This document shows, one piece after another, positions 5,953 through 10,161 of a stretch of DNA of 10,161 nt. The translations under genes and the position numbers were made by a program. The stretch's first letter is position 1. The number at the start of each line of letters is the position of its first letter. Source of the DNA: Nitrospirota bacterium (GTDB lineage Bacteria > Nitrospirota > Thermodesulfovibrionia > Thermodesulfovibrionales > SM23-35); NCBI GenBank assembly GCA_029883145.1, contig JAOUJR010000037.1, positions 1 to 10,161 on the forward strand, written 5' to 3'. A model generated the notes under the pieces. The model made no database searches. It was given only the letters and a program-made list of their open reading frames with translations, and was not told the origin of the DNA.

Positions 5953-6468
5953 TTAACAGAACTCCACTGCTTCTTCTTTAGATAATCTTGAAGGAGGATA
6001 AGGGATCTTTGATGGATAACCTACAGGAACAATAGCTACAGGCCTTAAGTTCGGAGACATATTAAGAATCTTAAAGACTTCATCCTCATAAAATGCTCCA
6101 ACCCATGTAGACCCAAGTCCGTGTTCATGAGCAACAAGCATCATGCCCATAATACTTGCCGCAACATCCTGAACCGAATATAAATAAATCCCACGTTCTC
6201 CATATCTATAAGATATACGATTACTATCAGTACACCCAATTATAACAAGAGGCGCCTCTGCAATAAAATGCTGATTTAATGCTGCAGCAGCAATTTTTTT
6301 CTTGAGTTTTTCGTCTTTAATAAAATAGAACTTTCTTGCCTGAAGGTTTCCTGCACTCGGCGCCCAAATCAGTGCATCGGTCAGTTTATCAACAAGCTCC
6401 CCTGGTATCTCCCGGTTCTGAAAATTGCGAATGCTTCTCCGTTCCTTAACTGCTTTTAGAATGTCCAT
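5953..6468 (-). CDS. Nitroreductase-family FMN oxidoreductase
   Basis: A compact 171-residue nitroreductase-fold flavoprotein, predicted to bind FMN as a homodimer and reduce substrates with NAD(P)H. The substrate cannot be read from sequence; nitro compounds, quinones, flavins or a specific metabolite are all possible. Visible signatures are AVKERRSIRNF (6-16, FMN phosphate contacts at Arg10, Arg11, Ser12, Arg14), WAPSAGNLQARKFYFI (35-50), SVQDVAASIMGMMLVAHEHG (98-117), GSTWVGAF (119-126) and VAIVPVGYPSKIP (144-156). The C-terminus ends in Cys (EFC). It overlaps the preceding substrate-binding gene by 1 base (TAATG) and directly abuts pfkA. A GGAAA motif 7 bases before the ATG serves as ribosome site. 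The tight junctions show a co-translated unit, though no pathway link between the three is evident. Confidence 0.9.
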   Translation of the reverse strand: MDILKAVKERRSIRNFQNREIPGELVDKLTDALIWAPSAGNLQARKFYFIKDEKLKKKIAAAALNQHFIAEAPLVIIGCTDSNRISYRYGERGIYLYSVQDVAASIMGMMLVAHEHGLGSTWVGAFYEDEVFKILNMSPNLRPVAIVPVGYPSKIPYPPSRLSKEEAVEFC

Positions 6469-7574
6469 TACGGTTTCCAGTATTCCTCAAACTTTCCGCT
6501 TTTTGTGATCCAGACCACATAAGGCACTGCAGTCACATCCCCTTTTGAATCGAATGTTATCTTTCCAAGAGCACCATTGAATTCCATTGAATGTAACATA
6601 TCAATGATTGCTTTTCCTTCGGTTGAGCGAGCCTCCTTTATTGCACTCAACATGATGTTCGCCGCATCATAGGCATAAACTGAATATGGGCCGACTTCTT
6701 TATATTTTGACTGATACTTCTCAATAACGCCTTTTGCCGATGAAATATTTTTTGGGTCAGGGCTGAATGTAAGGTAAGTCCCCTCTGATGCGCGAACTCC
6801 GGCAATTTCGATAAATTTTGGATCTATTGTCCCATCACCGCTCATGAATGGAACTTTCAAGCCGAGTTCCTTCGCTTCTTTTACAAGAAGCCCTGCCTCG
6901 GGATAGATACCTCCAAAAAAAATAAGCTCAGGTTTTTTCTCCTTTACTGCAGATAAGACCATCTTGAAGTCTTTATCTCCCTGGATAATTCCCCCATAAT
7001 ACACTACCTTCACCTTCCCGCTGAGGAACTTTTTAAATTCATCTGCAAGACCCTGCCCGTAAGTTGTCTTATCATGGAGAACCGCAACTTCTTTGAGTTT
7101 AAGATAATTTATCACGAAATCAGATGCGATCTTGCCCTGCTGGTCATCTCTTCCGCATATCCTGAATACCCCTTTGTAGCCTTTTTCTGTGAGGCGGGGA
7201 TTAGTAGATGCAGGAGTAATCATCGGAATTCCTGCTCTGTTATAGACATCTGATGCGGGGATAGAACAGCTTGAATTAAAGTGGCCAATAACACCAATAG
7301 CACCCTCATTCACAAGCTTATTTGCGACTGAGACAGCCTGTTTTGGGTCGTGCTGATCATCTGCAACAATTATTTTAATCTTCTTTCCAAGGACACCACC
7401 CCTCTCATTCCATTCCTCAACAGCAAGCGAGACACCATTTTTGAAATCCATGCCCATCTTTGCCTGGTCGCCTGTTATAGGACCAGCGATACCAATCTTT
7501 ATTACATCTTCTTTCTTCTGACATCCGGGAGATATCAAGCAAACAGACAGAATAATCAGTATAACACTCCTCAT
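6468..7574 (-). CDS. LivJ-type branched-chain amino acid ABC transporter substrate-binding protein
   Basis: Periplasmic-type solute-binding protein (Peripla_BP_6/LivJ fold) that would deliver a branched-chain amino acid or related small ligand to an ABC permease. With the start at 7574 it has 368 residues. An N-terminal signal (MRSVILIILSVCLISPGC, Cys18) precedes the mature domain; the SPGC sequence is a weak lipobox, so lipid attachment is possible but unsure. Family signatures include IGIAGPITGDQAKMG, DDQHDPKQAVSVANKLV, GHFNSSCSIPASDVYNRAGI, ITPASTNPRLTEKG and YVYAYDAANIM-like YSVYAYDAANIM. An upstream in-frame ATG at 7604 adds ten residues before the signal peptide and has no good ribosome site; AGGA 9 bases before 7574 supports the shorter form. 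No permease or ATPase (livH, livM, livG, livF) is in the window. It is followed by nitroreductase and pfkA. Confidence 0.9.
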   Translation of the reverse strand: MRSVILIILSVCLISPGCQKKEDVIKIGIAGPITGDQAKMGMDFKNGVSLAVEEWNERGGVLGKKIKIIVADDQHDPKQAVSVANKLVNEGAIGVIGHFNSSCSIPASDVYNRAGIPMITPASTNPRLTEKGYKGVFRICGRDDQQGKIASDFVINYLKLKEVAVLHDKTTYGQGLADEFKKFLSGKVKVVYYGGIIQGDKDFKMVLSAVKEKKPELIFFGGIYPEAGLLVKEAKELGLKVPFMSGDGTIDPKFIEIAGVRASEGTYLTFSPDPKNISSAKGVIEKYQSKYKEVGPYSVYAYDAANIMLSAIKEARSTEGKAIIDMLHSMEFNGALGKITFDSKGDVTAVPYVVWITKSGKFEEYWKP

Positions 7575-7583
7575 TTTTACATA

Positions 7584-7587
7584 TCCT
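7584..7587 (-). promoter_or_regulatory. Ribosome-binding site deciding the start of the LivJ-like gene
   Basis: AGGA on the minus strand stands 9 bases before the ATG at 7574. The longer alternative start at 7604 lacks a comparable site at proper spacing, and the resulting protein would carry a polar stretch ahead of its signal peptide. Confidence 0.45.
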
Positions 7588-7631
7588 GATAATCCTTTAA
7601 TCATTTCTGAAAGACTTTCTCCATTTTTTGT

Positions 7632-8270
7632 TTATCTGTCTTGTGGATAATTTACATCAAAAAATCTAATAATTTCCATAAACCTTTTTACATTTTCTTC
7701 AATATTTCCGCTGAGGATTGCAGATGCAACTGCAACCGCATCAGCGCCTGCATCTAAAACCGAATGTATATTTTCGAGGGTTATACCTCCTATTGCAACT
7801 ACCGGTAAGTTTACCTGTTTTTTTACCTCTCTAAGAATAGTAACGCCTTGAGGTCTCCCCGCGTCCTTTGTAGTGGTGTGAAATACAGGGCCGAAGCCGA
7901 TATAATCAGCACCACCTTTTTCTGCCTCTATCGCCTGTTCTAAACTATGTGTGGAAATACCGATTATCCTTTTTTTGCCCATTATCTTCCGTGCTTCTCT
8001 CAGGGGCAGGTCATCCTGTCCGAGATGAACACCTTCTGCATTTACACAGAGTGCAATATCAGGATGGTCATTTACTATCAGTACAGCATTAAAATCCTGA
8101 GTGAGCTTTCGTAACCTGACCGATTCTTCATAAACCTTTCTCCTTGAATTTTCTTTTTCCCTATACTGGATCCAGTTCATACCTGACCTGAGCACCTTCA
8201 GTGTCATATCTTCGCATGAAAGTTTAGATGTCTTACGATCAGTTATAAAGCATAACCCGCCGAGGTACAT
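7632..8270 (-). CDS. thiE: Thiamine-phosphate synthase
   Basis: Joins the thiazole phosphate and HMP pyrophosphate to make thiamine phosphate, in the cytoplasm. The 212-residue protein has usual length and the TIM-barrel motifs of the family: WIQYREKE (33-40, more often QLREK), LIVNDHPDIAL (64-74), GVHLGQDDLP (80-89, with the Mg-binding Asp), GISTHS (104-109), ADYIGFGPVFHTTTKDAG (121-138, phosphate loop) and VVAIGGITLENI (157-168). The ATG at 8270 is the only start codon near the beginning of the frame, and its ribosome site is poor. It begins 60 bases after the accC stop on the same strand and is followed by the LivJ-like gene. I see no TPP riboswitch upstream, so control by thiamine is not evident in the window; expression probably follows the acc genes. 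Confidence 0.95.
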   Translation of the reverse strand: MYLGGLCFITDRKTSKLSCEDMTLKVLRSGMNWIQYREKENSRRKVYEESVRLRKLTQDFNAVLIVNDHPDIALCVNAEGVHLGQDDLPLREARKIMGKKRIIGISTHSLEQAIEAEKGGADYIGFGPVFHTTTKDAGRPQGVTILREVKKQVNLPVVAIGGITLENIHSVLDAGADAVAVASAILSGNIEENVKRFMEIIRFFDVNYPQDR

Positions 8271-8330
8271 GAGCGTTATGCATGAAGAGAAAAGCGTAAG
8301 GCGATGAAAAGTTTTATAACCGCTAACTCT

Positions 8331-9719
8331 TTACGACTCACGAAGAATGGCCTCCTGGCCTGAGCCGTTTATCTTCTCTACGAAATTTGTGTTAAATTCT
8401 CCCTTTATAAAATCCGGATGATTGAAAACCTTTTTGTGGAACGGAAGGGTTGTCTTCACACCATCAATGATACACTCATCAAGTGCACGTCTCATCCGGG
8501 CAATCGCTTCTGACCTGTTTTTCCCATGTACGATCAGCTTGGCGATAAGAGAATCATAATGTGATGGTACCACGTACCCATTATATATTGCAGTATCTAC
8601 TCTTACACCGGGGCCTCCAGGGAGAAAAAGAAAATTAATCTTTCCTGGTGAGGGAATAAACCTTTCAGAGTCCTCTGCGTTAATCCTGCATTCAATGGAA
8701 TGGCCTGATAGCCGTATCTGACTTTGTTTGAATTCCAGAGGGAGTCCTGCTGCAAGCTTTATCTGCTCTTTAATTATATCAATACCTGTGACAGCCTCTG
8801 TTACAGGGTGTTCTACCTGGACACGCGTATTAATTTCCATAAAATAGATATTGCCATCGGGACTCACAATAAATTCTATAGTACCAACGTTTCTGTATTT
8901 AATCGCACGTGCAGCTTTTACTCCTAACTCACCAATCCTCTTCTTGAACTTTTCTGTTGTTGAAATAGGTGATGGAGACTCCTCGATGAGCTTTTGATGC
9001 TTTCGCTGTATTGAGCAGTCCCTCTCACCAAGGTGGATGATATTGCCCTTGTTATCTGCGAGGATCTGCACTTCTACATGTCTCATCTCCGGTATGTATT
9101 CTTCTATGTAGAGTTCGTTATCGCCAAATGCAGCGAGTGCTTCTCTTTGCGCCATGTAAAATGCCTGCCCGAGGTCTTTTTCCTCTCTCACGATTCTCAT
9201 GCCGCGGCCTCCTCCTCCAGCAGATGCCTTGAGGATTATCGGGAACCCTATCTTTTTTGCGGCTTTCACTGCCATTTCATCTGTCGCAACAGGACCATCA
9301 CTTCCCGGCACAACAGGCACGCCTTTTCTTCTCATTATCTGTCTTGCCTTTGCCTTGTCACCACCGAGCCTTATATTTTCAGGAGTCGGTCCTATAAATG
9401 TAATACCTGAGGTACTACAGGCTTCGGCAAAATGGTAATTCTCTGCAAGAAAGCCATAACCGGGATGGATTGCATCAGCATCTGTGATGTCAGCAGCACT
9501 TAATATTGCAGGAATGTTCAGGTAACTCTGTGTTGGGTTTGCAGGTCCGATGCATACCGATTCATCTGCGAGTCTCACATGAAGAGCGTCTTTTTCTATA
9601 TCTGAGTATACACTCACGGTTTTTATTCCGAGCTCTTTACAGGCCCGGATTATTCTTACTGCAATCTCCCCTCGATTCGCGACTAAAATCTTTTTGAATA
9701 ATTTTGAATTATTAGTCAT
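8331..9719 (-). CDS. accC: Biotin carboxylase subunit of acetyl-CoA carboxylase
   Basis: Carboxylates the biotin on AccB using ATP and bicarbonate, the first half-reaction of fatty-acid synthesis. The 462-residue protein matches the family length (about 450). It shows [19 protein letters not shown] (9-27, N-terminal domain), [10 protein letters not shown] (85-94), the ATP-grasp glycine loop [12 protein letters not shown] (164-175), RHVEVQIL (213-220), [19 protein letters not shown] (233-251, with His241 and Lys243), IEFI (281-284), [16 protein letters not shown] (293-308, with Glu295, Asn297, Arg299) and [10 protein letters not shown] (341-350). The usual FMEMNTR has Ile for the second Met, a mild change. 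The ATG at 9719 has AGG 6 bases upstream. It follows accB by 33 bases. Related pyruvate or propionyl carboxylase subunits are similar, but the AccB neighbour supports acetyl-CoA carboxylase. Confidence 0.95.
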   Translation of the reverse strand: MTNNSKLFKKILVANRGEIAVRIIRACKELGIKTVSVYSDIEKDALHVRLADESVCIGPANPTQSYLNIPAILSAADITDADAIHPGYGFLAENYHFAEACSTSGITFIGPTPENIRLGGDKAKARQIMRRKGVPVVPGSDGPVATDEMAVKAAKKIGFPIILKASAGGGGRGMRIVREEKDLGQAFYMAQREALAAFGDNELYIEEYIPEMRHVEVQILADNKGNIIHLGERDCSIQRKHQKLIEESPSPISTTEKFKKRIGELGVKAARAIKYRNVGTIEFIVSPDGNIYFMEINTRVQVEHPVTEAVTGIDIIKEQIKLAAGLPLEFKQSQIRLSGHSIECRINAEDSERFIPSPGKINFLFLPGGPGVRVDTAIYNGYVVPSHYDSLIAKLIVHGKNRSEAIARMRRALDECIIDGVKTTLPFHKKVFNHPDFIKGEFNTNFVEKINGSGQEAILRES

Positions 9720-9752
9720 TGTAAGCCTGTCAAAAGTTATTCTCTATTATGT

Positions 9753-10161
9753 TCACATAGGCTCAATAAGGAATAGAGGTTCGCCGTATTCAACAGGCTG
9801 ACCATTCTCCACTAAAGCCTTTACAATGATGCCATCAACATCACTCTCGATCTCGTTCATAAGCTTCATTGCCTCTATAATGCAGAGAACCTGTCCCTTT
9901 TTAACCCTCAGACCAATTTCTATAAAAGGTGCGGCATCAGGTGCAGGTGATCTGTAGAACGTACCCACAATTGGCGCGGTTACTGTCACAAGCCGCTGTG
10001 TCTCCTCCTCTGTTTCTACTGTTATCTTCTCATTGAAGACCTGAAATTTTTGCACAGGCATTTCTATTGAAGATAAGATTTTCTCCCTCTTAATTTTTAT
10101 CTTCGTACCATCTTTTTCTAACTGCAATTCGGTAATGTCTGTTGCCTTGAGAAGTTCAATA
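9753..10161 (-). CDS. accB: Biotin carboxyl carrier protein of acetyl-CoA carboxylase (5' end beyond the window)
   Basis: The biotin-bearing carrier that shuttles the carboxyl group between AccC and the carboxyltransferase AccA/AccD. About 136 C-terminal residues are visible. The frame stays open to the right edge, reading [20 protein letters not shown] at the start; this matches the usual BCCP N-terminal helix, so the TTG at 10127 is not the true start and only a short N-terminal piece is missing. A variable linker follows, then the biotinyl domain beginning [24 protein letters not shown] carries the biotinylated lysine, codon 9866-9864. The domain ends [12 protein letters not shown]. The thumb-containing bacterial BCCP pattern (AP..GTFYR..PDA) distinguishes AccB from simple biotinyl-domain proteins. 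Gene order accB-accC is standard. Confidence 0.94.
   Translation of the reverse strand, partial: IELLKATDITELQLEKDGTKIKIKREKILSSIEMPVQKFQVFNEKITVETEEETQRLVTVTAPIVGTFYRSPAPDAAPFIEIGLRVKKGQVLCIIEAMKLMNEIESDVDGIIVKALVENGQPVEYGEPLFLIEPM

Noticed and set aside
8271..8330. Possible TPP riboswitch or terminator between accC and thiE
   Set aside because: Only short imperfect pairing (CGGTTAT with ATAACG, loop of about 35 bases) is visible. The gap is too short for a full TPP riboswitch and lacks its conserved CUGAGA-type elements, and there is no T-run after the pairing.
9033..9410. Open frame of 125 codons on the plus strand
   Set aside because: It is antisense to the ATP-grasp core of accC; the product is Cys/His/Ser-rich in the way antisense translations are, and no ribosome site supports it.
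9728..9733. Perfect TTGACA on the minus strand before accC
   Set aside because: At 15-18 bases downstream there is no TATAAT-like box, and a transcript from it would start inside accC. It also overlaps the ribosome-site region, so it is probably chance.
10125..10127. TTG as the start of accB
   Set aside because: The frame remains open upstream to the window edge and encodes a typical BCCP N-terminal helix, so the true start lies outside the window.

Overview
The window looks like ordinary chromosomal DNA of a moderately AT-rich, probably anaerobic bacterium. The protein flavour (short nitroreductase, DUF362 protein with a ferredoxin tail, group III phosphofructokinase, clustered accB-accC) suggests Nitrospirota/Thermodesulfovibrio-like or deltaproteobacterial relatives. 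That placement is inferred from gene style, not from a marker gene or a search. I see no transposase, phage gene, tRNA, rRNA or CRISPR array, and no gap between genes longer than about 100 bases.

Layout. (1) Bases 1-1869 are read leftward: deoC (deoxyribose-phosphate aldolase), a 70-residue coiled-coil protein, an RluB/RsuA-family pseudouridine synthase, and the first 42 codons of aspS (aspartyl-tRNA synthetase), which runs off the left edge. A good extended -10 promoter stands in front of deoC. A terminator-like hairpin lies inside the last codons of rluB, upstream of aspS. (2) Bases 1968-4823 are read rightward: a TrmJ-like RNA 2'-O-methyltransferase, a DUF362 protein carrying two 4Fe-4S motifs, and an RluD-family pseudouridine synthase. 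(3) Bases 4876-10161 are read leftward, entering from the right edge: accB (5' end outside the window), accC, thiE, a LivJ-type substrate-binding protein, a small nitroreductase, and a 6-phosphofructokinase.

How the genes fit together. AccB and AccC supply the biotin carrier and biotin carboxylase half of acetyl-CoA carboxylase. ThiE makes thiamine phosphate. The LivJ-like protein, nitroreductase and phosphofructokinase genes are almost certainly translationally coupled, with a 1-base overlap and a zero-base junction. On the left, three RNA-modification enzymes (RluB-like, TrmJ-like, RluD-like) and an aminoacyl-tRNA synthetase sit within 5 kb, giving a translation-related flavour. DeoC and the DUF362 protein do not fit that theme.

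I did not find a clear undescribed system. The best leads are modest: a degenerate 7-base-periodic array filling the convergent gap between rluD and pfkA, with a similar patch before aspS; a hairpin plus T-run overlapping the rluB 3' end; a phosphofructokinase with an ATP-type GGDGS loop but a PPi-type PKTIDND loop; and a DUF362-ferredoxin gene of unknown function inside an RNA-modification cluster.
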